From: Micropterix aruncella
Taxonomy: Eukaryota > Arthropoda > Insecta > Lepidoptera > Micropterigidae
DNA length: 64,000 nt
Assembly: GCA_944548615.1 (NCBI GenBank)
Contig: OX155955.1
Coordinates: forward strand, 777,288-841,287
Direction of reading: 5' to 3'
Part shown: one piece after another, positions 35,344 to 48,900 of the stretch
Layout of the letters: each line of letters begins with the position of its first letter
How positions within the stretch are numbered: position 1 is the first letter of the stretch
Notes under the pieces: generated by a model
The model's input: the letters and a program-made list of their open reading frames with translations, nothing else
Database searches by the model: none
What the model was told of the DNA's origin: nothing
Position numbers and translations under genes: made by a program

Positions 35344-35691
35344 CTGAAATTAAAAAGCTGTATCAAAATAAGTCCTTTGGAAATTGAATCAACAAAATCG
35401 AGAGAATTTAAATTGAAACTGTAGATATCAAGATTATTGTTGTAACATATAAAAATGGATTACTCATCATAATTTGAATACTCAACGTCATAAGCAGAGA
35501 CTGTCTTTACTTTCCTAATGACTATAGGATCACAAATTACGAAAAGGCTAAGTATAAGGTAATTTTCAAAATACATATTTATGCTAGTAATACAAATAGG
35601 GAGAAAATATAACAAGAAAATATAATATATGTTGGTGTTGTAAACACAGGGAGTAAGATTTTTTCAATGAATATATATATAGGTATATATA

Positions 35692-35919
35692 GTTCTATTT
35701 GATAAGGTTTGTAAAGAAATCCGTTTATAGGATCATGTTTTTATTTAAAATAAAATTAGTAAAAGCTACTTAAAAAGCAGCGAAGGAAATCCCAGGTTGT
35801 ATTGGGAAATGCTTATGTTTGAATGAGATATACTTACGGATGTGCACGACTTTCGACAGGTGCAATGTAAGTTTAAAGGTCCTTTTGCAGTCGACTAACG
35901 ATCACTATTCATCCATATA
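35692..35919 (+). repeat. 228-bp repeat, copy 1
   Basis: gttctatttgataaggtttgtaaag to ctattcatccatat; repeated with about one change at 36315-36541. Confidence 0.85.
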
Positions 35920-36314
35920 TCTCATAAATAGGGCTTATCCTTATGCAACACAAAATGCCTTCAAATGAGACGAATTAAGCGAAAAAATTAAAAATTAAAC
36001 TATTGATCATTTCGGCAAGGCCGTTTTATAAATGAAAGTGACATTACGAAATAATTCAAATTTCGAATGCTACTAACATTTAAAATATGATACAATTGGC
36101 TGAGTTTGTTATCAACGAGCCATTAAATCGAATTAAAAATAAATAAAAAAACTCCATATGCTCAATGAAATGAAAGAAGAAACTTAAATCTTTATTTCTG
36201 GCAGAGAAGTTTATAAAAAAGATTGTATAATGTTATCAAAATAGGGTAAACCTATATAAAATTGTATAATATTAAAAAATTGTAAAGAAACATTGTAGAA
36301 AACAGTATAATATT

Positions 36315-36541
36315 GTTCTATTTGATAAGGTTTGTAAAGAAATCCGTTTATAGGATCATGTTTTTATTTAAAATAAAATTAGTAAAAGCTACTTAAAAAG
36401 TAGCGAAGGAAATCCCAGGTTGTATTGGGAAATGCTTATGTTTGAATGAGATATACTTACGGATGTGCACGACTTTCGACAGGTGCAATGTAAGTTTAAA
36501 GGTCCTTTTGCAGTCGACTAACGATCACTATTCATCCATAT
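36315..36541 (+). repeat. 228-bp repeat, copy 2
   Basis: Direct copy of 35692-35919 (agcagcg there, agtagcg here). It is followed immediately by an inverted partial copy. Confidence 0.85.
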
Positions 36542-36544
36542 TGG

Positions 36545-36656
36545 GAAGCATTACATAAGCATTTCCCAATACAACCTGGGATTTCCTTCGCTACTTTTTA
36601 AGTAGCTTTTACTAATTTTATTTTAAATAAAAACATGATCCTATAAACGGATTTCT
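36545..36656 (-). repeat. 228-bp repeat, inverted partial copy 3
   Basis: Reverse complement of about the first 110 bp of the unit (ending ...cctataaacggatttct), creating a large hairpin with copy 2 and joining a displaced piece of exon 6. Confidence 0.85.
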
Positions 36657-38210
<1,554 letters not shown>

Positions 38211-38214
38211 AGTA

Positions 38215-39060
38215 ATATCAGGTGGCGCTTATAGCATTGTAGTGCGAAACTAATAGCAATTTATTTGGCCATAATAACATTGATACTTGTTCTATAATAA
38301 CATCTACATTCTACAACATATAATAACAGGTTTATGTGAATGAATAGAATGACAACATCTAAAATGAATGTTTTTTTAGAACGGACTGATTGATTATAAT
38401 TACAAAAACAAATAATTTAACCAATGATAACAATAATAACATTCAATTATTAGTGATGATTAGATCTGAAAGAGAAATATATTAAGCTGATTAGTTCAAA
38501 GAAATAACATGGAGAGATAGATGCCCTCTAATAGTCGATCTGAACATTGAAGTGCGTAATTATTGAGTATTGAAATATACCAAATAAGACATTGACATCG
38601 TTATGTAAATAATAATTAAATAATAAATCATTGATGTGAAAATTCGTTTGTTAATATTAATTTGTTTCAAGAAAGGATTCCGTATAGGCGTATTTAGAGC
38701 GCCGTCTATAATGTTCCGCCATACTTCCATATAACGAACGCAGCCATATTGGACATAAAGGATAATAATCAATTTTTGGAAATATGAATGGCATTTGCAC
38801 TTTGCGTTTCGTAGTAAAATCCCATATAAAAATCGAATACGCTATATAATCAATAGATGCACTTACACGTCATACATTAGCCACCGTACTTATAATATAC
38901 TCGGCATCGATCTACTGGAAAAACATGATTTGTGCGTCTTTTCTATAGATTTCAATTGGCAAAAGAATTCATCAAGATTTGTGCCATCTGAGTGGAGATA
39001 TTTTAAACATTGATAATTTTACAATTAACACGATTAGTGTAGAGTAATAAATCAATATTC
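38215..39060. other. Gene B intron 5, no recognised gene
   Basis: AT-rich unique-looking sequence. Short ORFs without recognisable domains. Confidence 0.3.
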
Positions 39061-39075
39061 CTGATCACTTAAATT

Positions 39076-39162
39076 GAGCTCAGCTCACGGGAGAAAGAAC
39101 GATATATTTGGTTAAAACTTCCTGAGGTGACGGGTTCGCTTGTTGTATTTGACAGCTCTAGT
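39076..39162 (+). mobile_element. Retroposon family R, 87-bp 5'-truncated copy with perfect target duplication
   Basis: Flanked by tgatcacttaaatt at 39062-39075 and 39163-39176 (14/14). It consists only of the last 87 bp of the family, from gagctcagctcacggg to gacagctctagt, including the terminal hairpin acggg-ttcg-cttgt (G-U pairs). This fixes the gacagctctagt side as the 3' end. Confidence 0.88.
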
Positions 39163-40039
39163 TGATCACTTAAATTATCTCAGTAAGAAATTGTGCAGTG
39201 CCATATTCGCCATAAAAAGAAAATAAATTTAGGCGGTTTTGAAGCCGCTGAATCCGCCCCTTGATGACGTATGGCCTACTGTTTTGGGGAATGGCACAAC
39301 ATTCAAAAATGATTTTTCTCCTTCAGAAAAGAGCGGTACGCAACTTATATATAGTTGTAGCTTATATATAGACATAGCTCTCCAAGAAGTACTTGTAAGC
39401 TGCTATTCGTAGAATCAGGAATCATGACTATTTTTATCTTACACCTATTAAAATATTATGTACGCTCATTCGAGAGCAAATTGAAAGCCTTGGAGAGGAC
39501 CAATTTAAAAAGATAATTCTTAATAATTTGGTAAGAACCCCAATTTATGGTATAAGAGAGTTTAAAAATTCTGAGTTTATTTTCGATGCCGATCATTTCT
39601 AAAATTTGTATTTTTTTAACATAATGGTATTATGATAGCTGCCATTCTAATTCTCATATAATTTATTTAACATCTTTTCATTTAAAAAAGAATAATTAGG
39701 CATATTGCTGGATTGACAATAAAATATTTTTGCTTTGATTATTCTACATAAAATTTTCTTTTTTATTTTAATATATTATGCTCGCTGACTATTAAATCAC
39801 ATTAGTGTATTTTGATTATTTGTATGTAGGTAATATTGAATATAATATTACAGCCATGACAAATATTATGATAGTTATGTTTTTAATAATTTCGTGACGC
39901 ATAAAAAAGTACGAATGCCTATCTACTGGAGTAGTTGATTGTATTGTAATAGTCCGGGTGGGCATATTACCGCATCCATGTTTTTTTGCAACAAGTTTAA
40001 TTTTTCAAATGGAAGACTTTCGAGTTTGTTTGGAATTAT

Positions 40040-40130
40040 GGAGAATACAAATTATAAATAGATTTACAGCGTGAAGTTTGTAGCAGCCGACACTTCCGGG
40101 GATGCTGCAACTGCTGTACATACCACAAAT
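40040..40130 (-). repeat. Degenerate Penelope-like terminal segment
   Basis: ataaatagatttacagcgtgaagtttgtagcagccgacacttccgg-like text matches the terminal segment of 4522-4600 with several substitutions. Confidence 0.55.
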
Positions 40131-40757
40131 TAGCCAATGTAGCAGGCTCTAAATAGACTTAACAATATATTATGGAAATATTTCTCAGTAAACTTCTTAT
40201 TGATAACAAAAAGCAAGTAGACCCTCCAACTCCCTAAAGCTTTGATTAGCTACACCGGAATCACTAATCTAGACTCTCTGTTTGACATTTGACATTTTGA
40301 TCTCAAAATAACGTTTTAGCATTGATTGTGAGACTTTATGGACCCTTTCTTTCACAGGTAATCAGGTGAGCCGTACTCAAAATGTTAAAATATCCTGATT
40401 TTAAAAGAAATCTAAGTAGATTGAAAATCCAAGTGGATCTAAAAGAAATCCAAGTGGATCGATCGAGCCAACGATATTGATGATGACGCCATTGAGGAGA
40501 TTGACTGTAATTTCATTACATATAATTTTATTACTTTTTAATAAAATGTATTACTTCCGTGGAAATATTACTTGACATTTTTATTTCAATGTGCCCGTTA
40601 TTTACGTGAATTTTTGCTATATAAAAATTTGCAATAAAATTACGAAATACTGCGCGCATTCAATAAAATGTGGTAATGAGTAGGTATGATGAAGTTAAAT
40701 TTTATTAAATATTCCTTTATTTTTCGGTATTCTTACCTTTAGTATTTATAGACTATA

Positions 40758-41668
40758 TATATATATATATATTCTAAACACAAAATGGTTTACATGGCCC
40801 TATGTCAGGGTTTATGGGTGCACGGAATAATAGCGTGGGGAGCATGTGCAAAATCTGTCTTGGATCCTCTAGTGAAAGCCTCAAAGCTTTTGTTGAGGGT
40901 AATCAATAGAAGGCCCCCACGATATGATTCCAACATGATATTCAAAGAAAGTAAGGTGATAGATATACGCCAGCTGTTTGTGAAACAGTCACTCATGTTT
41001 TTCCATGGAACCCTAGATAATCGACCACGAAGCCAACAACACAGAACTACAAGAGCATCTGCAGGCTTGAATTATGCAGTTCCCCGAGTTAAGTCATCAT
41101 TTTCCCAAAGGCAATTAAACTTTATCGCACCCAAAATATTCAACCGTCTTCATGATGACATAAAACAATTTGAAATTACCTTTTTATTCAATAAAAAAAA
41201 TAAAAAATGGCTTCTTGACGATATAGGTCGTTCAAGGACAGAGAATGATCTTCTGCAAATCATCTCTTAGAAATAATATACCTGAATAAATGTGATATAA
41301 GATAATAAACATAATGTAACATATATGTGTATGTGTGTATGTATGTATATGTATATGTATATATGTGTATATATGTGTATATGTATAAGTGTATGTGTCC
41401 TACGTCAGTTATGCTTCTCCACCCAAGTCTGAAAATAAATCGTATGCCCAGATACAGGCTATACTCGGCCTAGTTGGGCATGCGCTGCGCATGGTCATGT
41501 GAATGTGGGTCGTCGTTTACTTCGCACCATTACTTGGTTCATACCAAGTAATGGTGCGAAGTAGTAAAGTAAACAAGTAAACGACGACCCACATTCAAAT
41601 TCATTAAATGGTCATCCATTTAATGAATTTCGCATGTTATGTTTAAAATAAATAAATAAATAAATAAA
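40758..41668 (+). mobile_element. LINE ORF2 C-terminal fragment with (aaat)n tail
   Basis: Open plus frame 40785-41270: MVYMALCQGLWVHGIIAWGA, PLVKASKLLLRVINRRPPRY, VIDIRQLFVKQSLMFFHGTL, YAVPRVKSSFSQRQLNFIAP and KKWLLDDIGRSRTENDLLQI. Clear C-terminal part of a LINE ORF2, in frame to its stop. The 3' UTR includes an (atgt)n stretch (41318-41398), three successive hairpins and an aaataaataaataaa tail. Confidence 0.78.
41479..41629. repeat. Cluster of three adjacent inverted repeats
   Basis: catgcgc-t-gcgcatg (41479-41493); a two-part stem, gaatgtgggtcgtcgtttac (41501-41520) with its complement at 41577-41596 enclosing acttcgcaccattacttgg (41519-41537) with its complement at 41544-41562; then attcattaaatgg with ccatttaatgaat (about 41599-41628). 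Confidence 0.85.
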
Positions 41669-41977
41669 AATACCCTTCCTATAAGACTCTTCAACACGAT
41701 CACCTAAAAACTTCGCATTGCGGCGTTATATAAATTAATACAGCGTCATCTTCTATAAATGTCCGACCTATTAGATATTCTAGTAGCCATCTTGTCTTAG
41801 TAGATGTTGAAAGCCAGCTTCGTCAATGGCAGCCATTGCAAATATGAACTTTACAGCTTTAAAATATGAACAGGGCATTAACTTGATTAACTAATTTTAG
41901 CTAGTTTGCGTATTCGTTTTTCATGTATTACTTTTCGCAATTATTTTATTTGTTTCAACCAATAAAATATTATGTGT

Positions 41978-42775
41978 GAGGAGTCGGCGAACAAAACGAT
42001 CTCAATCGGTTTTGGACCAGACATGCTTTTTTGTGTAATCGGTAGGTACGCCTTGGGCATTTCTATCGATTGGTAAAACTATTTACTACCAAACCGACCC
42101 AGAAACCTTAGAAAAATAAGGCAAAAAGATTTATCGTTAGTTAAAAATGGTTGATTATTTGAAATTAAAATGAATTTCTTTCAAAATGATCTAACTCTTA
42201 TAATAAATAATAGCCCGTAAAAATGTTTTTTTTTGAAACGGTCTAAATATATTTTTTGGCACCTTTTTTTGTTTTTGTTGTGGTATCCCTAATTTAAATA
42301 TGGCAACATTCACATTTGAGCATAGCTTCGTTAAAGTGAGTTACTCTGCAAATTAGTTTGGTATATATGTATAGTGAAAAAAAAATGTCATCTAGTACGG
42401 TTGCGGCACTCAACGCCGGTTCTAAAAAGGAATATTAATTATTTGGGGAAATTTTGACCTATTCATTAATTAAGGATTTAACACATTAGCATGAACGATG
42501 TAGAAAGATGTAGAATTTTTATATTTCTGTTTTTCCAGATTGAAACGATCTATATATACCTTTTCAATCAAAACGATCTAAACGATTTTTTTTTTAATGT
42601 CCCATTCTTGCAATGAAAAGTTACTTGGGAATGCTAGATCTTATACTAATCAGCCAAGGTATTAACTAAAAAAACAAAATATACAAATAAATAAATGGAA
42701 AATTCTGTTTAGATTTTTGCCTCTCCTGTAAAATTAAGTTCAACGCTTTTAGATCGTTTTATTTGCCGACTCCTC
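41978..42775. mobile_element. Non-autonomous TIR element
   Basis: About 25-bp terminal inverted repeats: gaggagtcggcgaacaaaac then gatct at the left, agatcgttttatttgccgac then tcctc at the right. The internal motif aacgatct(a) recurs near 42176, 42238, 42544 and 42572, like subterminal transposase-binding repeats. No coding domain and no certain target duplication. Confidence 0.7.
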
Positions 42776-42964
42776 GACGACTCGCTGTGCTTGCCAGTAT
42801 TTATTTATATACCGTTCCCATAACTTTTTATCACTTTTTTTAACGTCCCTCGTAGCAACCTCAACCATTCTAAACTGATATTAAATTAAAATATTGTTTA
42901 TCAATACAAAACTATTTTGACCAACTAAATTAAGTCATTTTCCACATGAGCGCCATTGCTGAAC

Positions 42965-43045
42965 AGTCTACCCTGAAAAACGGCGGTTGCAACATCGCTG
43001 AAACTCGGGTTCGACAAAATTCAATCGGTAAATCTATTTAAAACC
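42965..43045 (+). repeat. Degenerate Penelope-like terminal segment
   Basis: acagtctaccctgaaaaacggcggttgcaacatcgctgaaactcgggt resembles the terminal segment of the copy at 19880-19960. Confidence 0.5.
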
Positions 43046-43049
43046 TTGT

Positions 43050-44378
43050 TTATAGTTTGAGGACATATGTGTCCCATAATTTAAACAAATATTTTTAAAT
43101 TATCGAATACGAATAATATATAAATTATATTTTCCATGTTATTGAGATATTATCAGAATCGTGATATTATAAAAAAAATATTTTTTAAAACTTACTGTAT
43201 TTTTTTTCAAATATCATAAATGGCCAACGAACTCTAGTGATTATATATTTATGATTATATATACGAATAAAATATTAATGGCAAATTTTTCAATTTGTTT
43301 TTTTTTCTTTTAGTATCTTTTTCTTTCCAATTTTGGAAAAAGTCGTAACTTTGTATCTTTTTGGACCACAGGGACCACTTATGTCCCATCAATTTATACA
43401 GAATCTATTACACGAATTTTCACAAAATTTGACATAAGGTACATGTTATTACATACATGACATACATGTCATACATCGCCCTTAAGAGCCCTATCACATA
43501 TTTTTTCCAGAAAGGCAAGAAAAGTGGATTTTTGGCGTTCTAATTCCAAGAAATGAAGAGATTTCTACAAACTTTAATTACTGAATTACCTGGACCATTT
43601 CTTGATGTTGACCATAGCGGCCTTTAATTTTAGATATAACGAATATTATTTACTTATTCAGCCCATTTTCCGAAAGTCGTTATTCGTAAAACGCTCGGAA
43701 GGCAAACTTTGAGCTCCTTAATACAGTAATATCACTACAACGAAAACCGTATACTATTTTTTTTTATGTCCGTCATGTATTCTTGTTGACCATAGCGGCC
43801 TTATTTTTTCGTTTTTTGACCACATATCCAAGGTATACATTACTTACAATTACACAAAATTTAAAAAAAAACTTCCTGTATCATTCTAATTTTCTCAGAA
43901 ATAAAATAAGATTCTTATATAATACTTATACTATATTAAAGTTCACTCTTTTAGCAATACGACATAATATAAATTATTGTCATTAGAAAGGAGAAAACAC
44001 TGCAAAAAACAATTAGAAATTGTGTATATATTTGCTTGCGCAAGAGAAGAGCGCTCAGTGCCGCGGTTTTCTCCCAGGGTTGAATAGTTATTTATTTATT
44101 TATTTATTTATTTATCCTATCTTTTATAGTTACATCCAAAAAAAAATGCGTTCATTTTTTAAACTCATTTTAAAAGAATACCTACGCTATTTTGTAATAG
44201 GCCTCTTAAACAGTTTTATGTATAAAGAAAATCCATACTCAGCCGCAAAGCTTATGGTCCTCAAAGGGTTATTGAGGAGGCACTAACACAATCTGAGAAA
44301 TCGCTATATACCATAATATAATTTTCTTCCAGTATAAAAAAATACAAAGACCATCTATTTAAAAAAATATATACTCAC
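43050..44378. other. Gene B intron 5, unclassified
   Basis: AT-rich. The phrase ttgaccatagcggcctt occurs twice about 180 bp apart (43607, 43786) with other shared words (acacaaaattt), hinting at a worn direct repeat. A (ttta)n run lies at 44088-44115. No gene recognised. Confidence 0.35.
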
Positions 44379-44600
44379 AACACAAAAGTCAAAACTATAG
44401 TATTTTTCGCTAGTCGCAAGGATGAAACTACACTGAGTAGACCATATATCGTTTCAGGTTCGGTTGTATGATGTTTAAGTTCCTCTATCATTTCTGGCTG
44501 TAACTTTCTTCCATTGACTTTCGCTATCTTTTCCAGCTCCCTGATGCACTCATCAGTTCTACCGCGAGCAGCCAACCATCTGGGCGATTCTATAAATGAC
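44379..44600 (-). CDS. Gene B exon 5 (cytoplasmic loop, ESPRWL motif)
   Basis: 222 nt encoding RSFIESPRWLAARGRTDECI, the charged central loop and LAKNTIVLTFV. Acceptor ctatccatag, donor gtgagt. Confidence 0.9.
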
Positions 44601-45234
44601 CTATGGATAGAATATTATTACATAAAACCGATGCTTTCACGTTTAAGTAACGCTGTAGAAACATATGTGACCTTTCAATTAAAGCTATCGATTAAAAATA
44701 CATAAAAAAATATTCAACAATTAGTGCTAAAGAATTCACTGTCCTAGCATGCTAGCGAAGGTTTGTCTCTTTGTTCCAGATAATTATAATCTCTCATAAT
44801 CTATTTGCGGAGCCGTTCTCGCGCACCAACCTAAGTCGATGGAGTCTGCTTCCTCGTGCCTCGCAGCACATAAATGCGCTATGTTCGGCAGCGTCAGACC
44901 TTGATATTTTTTACAGCTAGCCCTCTCTTCAAGGTATAGGCATTGCGCTACTTATTTATGTCAGAATAATATGAATTGTTTTATTCTTTATTCTTTATGC
45001 TTTCTGTAAATTAGTTTTTTTCTGATCTTAATGCCTGTATTTGTAATTAATACTTATTTAAACATGTTATGTAAGTACTTACAACAATTATATTTTCTAT
45101 ATTTATGTTTATATTGCATCTCAACGGATTGGTCTAAATTGTTATATTGACTTGCTTATGAAATTAAATACATAAATAAAAAGGAAAAAAAAATATGTCT
45201 TAGAATTTATCCTCCTCCCATACCCCACAAGTAG

Positions 45235-45352
45235 TTAAGAAGTCATCGGGTGCTTTTGGGATTTGAATTTCAAAGTGTAGGCCTTTCTGGTATTGCGATA
45301 CAGAAGGCTGCAGCGGTTTCTCAGTAGTTCATACTCATTCCACCTGTCTTCG
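45235..45352 (-). mobile_element. LINE ORF2 fragment (between endonuclease and RT)
   Basis: Minus frame EDRWNEYELLRNRCSLLYRN then TRKAYTLKFKSQ resembles the W-x-x-Y-x-x-LRN-x-x-x-x-x-x-R-x-x-K-x-Y segment just before LINE reverse transcriptase. It is cut on the plus-strand right by the R1-clade LINE. Confidence 0.5.
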
Positions 45353-45924
45353 GCGAAAAGCTTCGCGGTGCAGGGCTGAAGGCTGTTGAGCCTCAGGGCC
45401 GTCTCCCGCGGATTGTCATTCATGACATTCCGCGGGACCTCAAGGAGGAGGAGTTGAAGGAGCTGCTTTGGAAGCAGAATTTAGAGGGGCGCTGTAAGGT
45501 TGATAAGCAAACGGCGCTTGGCGCCACGCGACGCGCGTTCGCCTTTGGCGCAAGGGACGCTTCGGTGGTCCAGAACGTGTGGATCGTGCACCCCGAGGTG
45601 CGATCGGTGCTCGTCTCGGGGGGGAGGGTCTTCCTAGACTGGGACTCCTGCAGGGTTCGCGACTACGTGGGTGCGGTTCGGTGCTTTAAGTGCCATAGTT
45701 ACGGCCACACACAGAAGAGGTGCGAGCTGGAGGTGGTGTGTGGCCACTGCGCTATCAAGGGGCATGAGAAGCCAGCGTGCCCTTCCAGGGGGGACCCGCC
45801 CAAGTGCGCTACGTGCTCGGCGCTGCGCAGAGAGGCGGCTCACGCGACCGGGTCCGCAGGCTGTCCGGCTTACCAACGCGCGGTGGATAGGGAAATCGCT
45901 ACCACGAATTATGGCGGGGCATAG
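45353..45924 (+). CDS. R1-clade LINE ORF1 (gag-like), 5' truncated
   Basis: Open from the element edge: LRGAGLKAVEPQGRLPRIVI, HDIPRDLKEEELKELLWKQN, a fold that precedes three CCHC zinc knuckles: CFKCHSYGHTQKRC, CGHCAIKGHEKPAC and a spaced C-x2-C...H...C beginning CATCSALRREAAHATGSAGC. Nucleic-acid-binding protein of the element RNP. No start codon because the 5' end is missing. Stop tag at 45922-45924. Confidence 0.8.
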
Positions 45925-48900
45925 TCCCCAACTAATGTTAACCTGCGCGCAACTGAACCTCCAGAGAAGTCGTGCTGTCACGGCTGAATTTGGGCGGACG
46001 CTTGAGGTGATGGGTATCGGAGTAGCGTTCATGCAGGAGCAGTACACGCACCTTGGGAAAACCCGAGGTATAGACGGGCGGTGCGTGGTGCTAGAGAAGG
46101 GGAGCCGACCCATGGCAGGGATTGCGGTGAGCTCGTCTCTACCGCCGCCTCTGTTCCTGGATCGGCTCTCAAGTGAGCACCTCGCCTGTGCGTCTATAGT
46201 TATTAACGGCGTGGACTGCTACTTCATTAGCGTCTACTTTCAATTCGGTGAGGCTGTGGACGCCTACGTTGCTGGACTCGCCGCGGCCCTCGACGCTCTC
46301 CGGGGCCGCCCGGTTGTGGTAGCGGGGGATTTTAATGCCCGCTCCCCATCTTGGCACGATGCCGGAAACCTGGACCGCCTGGATAGAGTCGCGCGGGGAA
46401 GGGCCGAGGCTGTCGAGGAGTTGATAGCGACCTTCGGGTTGCATATTATCAACTCTCCTGGACAGCCCCGGACCTTCTGCGGCCCCGGGGGATCCAGCAA
46501 TGTGGACTTGACTTTGTGCTCTGCGGGCTTCGCCCGAGAGGTGGTTAACTGGACTGTGCACGAGTCCTCGTCATCCTCGGACCATCGGCTTATTACTTTC
46601 GACATCGGTCGGCGCGTAAACCCACCGTCGATCTCTGAATGGCGGTACCGTACCTCTAATATAGACTGGGACCGTTTCGGAGAGTCTCTGTCTACGGGGC
46701 TTGCCAGCTTCCCTCCTCCACAAAGCAGCTCGGCCGAGGAACTATCAATCAATCAATCAATCAAACTCAGTGTCTCCCTCAACGAAGCTATCTCCTCGGC
46801 CTGTGAGTCGGTTCTGGGTCGAAAGAAACCCCGCGGTGGCTTCGCGGCCCCGTGGTGGACTTCCGATCTCTCAGACCTCCGGAAGGTGTTCAGGCAGGCC
46901 TACCGCCGAATGAGTGATGCCCGCAGAGGCTCTCTCCCCCCCGAGCGTGAAGAGGAATTGCGTGGCAATCTCCGTTCCGCCCGAAGCGTCTACCACGCCG
47001 CTATTAGGCGTGCTAAGATGGACTCCTGGAGAAAGTGGATCTCAGACGTTGGGAACGAAAACCCATGGGACATGAGGACTGCGGTAGACAAGGGCGCCAA
47101 GAGGGGCGGAGAATACCTATCCAGTATAGTTGAAGGTGTTTCCGCCCCCCTTGATACTAGAGGCACCTTGGAGACTCTCCTCAATTCCTTGTGCCCATCG
47201 GACCTAACTGTTAATGACGACCCCCACCACGCACAAATACGGCGGCTTGCCGCCTTAGACTCGCGCGTCGCAAACTCATCCGAGGTGACTGCGGACGAGG
47301 TTGGCCGGGTAATCGGATCGCTGTCGCTTAAGAAGGCGCCTGGGATAGACAACCTTACAGCCGTGATCGTCAGACGGGTCTGGGAATTTGCCAGGTGGGA
47401 GGTGACCGTACTGATGCAGAAATGCATCAATGAGGGCCACTTTCCCACCTGCTGGAAGGCGGGCCTCCTGCGGGTGATTCCCAAGGGCAACGACAAGCCC
47501 CGATCGGATCCGAGGGCGTACAGGCCCATCACGCTCCTTCCCATTCTGGGCAAGGTGCTTGAAGCGCTTGTGCGTAATCGGCTGGAGGAGACGCTGTCTC
47601 CTCAGAACGATCGGCAGTTCGGATTTACCCGAGGGAAGAGCACGGAGGATGCCATCCTTTTTGCTAAGGACTGGGTCCGTGACTACGAGGGCCCCAACGT
47701 TGTTGGAGTCTTTCTCGACATCTCCGGTGCTTTCGATAACGCGTGGTGGTCGATGATCCTGTGCAAGCTTCGAACCCGTCAATGCCCAAACAACCTCCTA
47801 AAAATTGTCAGGAGCTATTTCACTCATAGGTCGGTTATTCTGAGGTACGGTCCGACCAGCGTAAGGAAAACCCCCTCGATGGGGTGTCCGCAAGGGTCGG
47901 TGCTCGGTCCCACCTTGTGGAACATCCTTTTCGACGATTTTGTGGGACTACCATACCCGGCGGGATGCGCCGTCAGTGCATATGCTGACGACGCTCTCCT
48001 ACTGGTGGGGGGCAGAAGTCGCGCCGAGGTCGAGAGAAGGGTAGCTGCGTCGTTGGACCTCATCCTCGGGTGGGGCCAGCGTAACAGACTGGCCTTCTCA
48101 CCGGCTAAAACTCAGGCGCTTCTCCTGAAGGGGCGCCTCAAGCGTAAACCGGTCATCAGATTGAGCGGCCGCCCGGTATCTTTTCCGGAGTCTGTCCGGT
48201 ACCTGGGGGTCGCGCTGACGGCGTCCTTTTCCTTCCTTACGCACGCGAAAATTGTAGCCGAGAAATCCCGGTCCCTCTTCTTTGCTCTCCGTGAAGCGAG
48301 CCGAGCCGACTGGGGAATTCGTTTCCCTGCGGTAAGGACGATATACGAAGGTGTCTTCGTACCACGTGTAACGTACGCTGCACGTGCGTGGACGGAGCAC
48401 CACATCCCGGAGGCAACCCGAGTGGCTCTCTTGCGTGGGCAGCGCATCCCTCTCGTGGCTATGACCGGGGCGTACAGGACGACGTCCACTCTCGCGCTAC
48501 CTGTCATTGCGGGCGTCCTGCCCATCGATTTGGAGGTTTTGGAGCGCGCAGCGTTGGCGCGGTATCGTCGGGGAGGACCAGTGGTCTTTCATGGCCTCTC
48601 GGTTGACCCGGCGGGGTATCGAGCTGGGGAGTTTGCCCGCCTGATTCGTGCGGAATCCCTTCGTGTTTGGCAGGAGAGGTGGGATGCTGGCGGCACGGGC
48701 CGCCTCACCCAATGCTTCTTTCCGTCGGTAGAGGCGAGAATGAAAAATGCGTGTTTTCTGCGGTTCGATCACCATACCACCCAGCTGGTCGGGGGCCATG
48801 GGGAGTTCAAAGCCAAGCTGTCTGACTTTGGACTCTCCCGTGACCCCTGGTGCGTGTGTGGGCATGGACTTCAAACGGCAGAACACGTCATTTGGATATG

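Noticed and set aside
45671..45910. Start of ORF2 of the R1 LINE at 45671
   Set aside because: The frame is open there but the residues only mirror ORF1; the first Met compatible with the endonuclease start and the usual short ORF overlap is at 45911.
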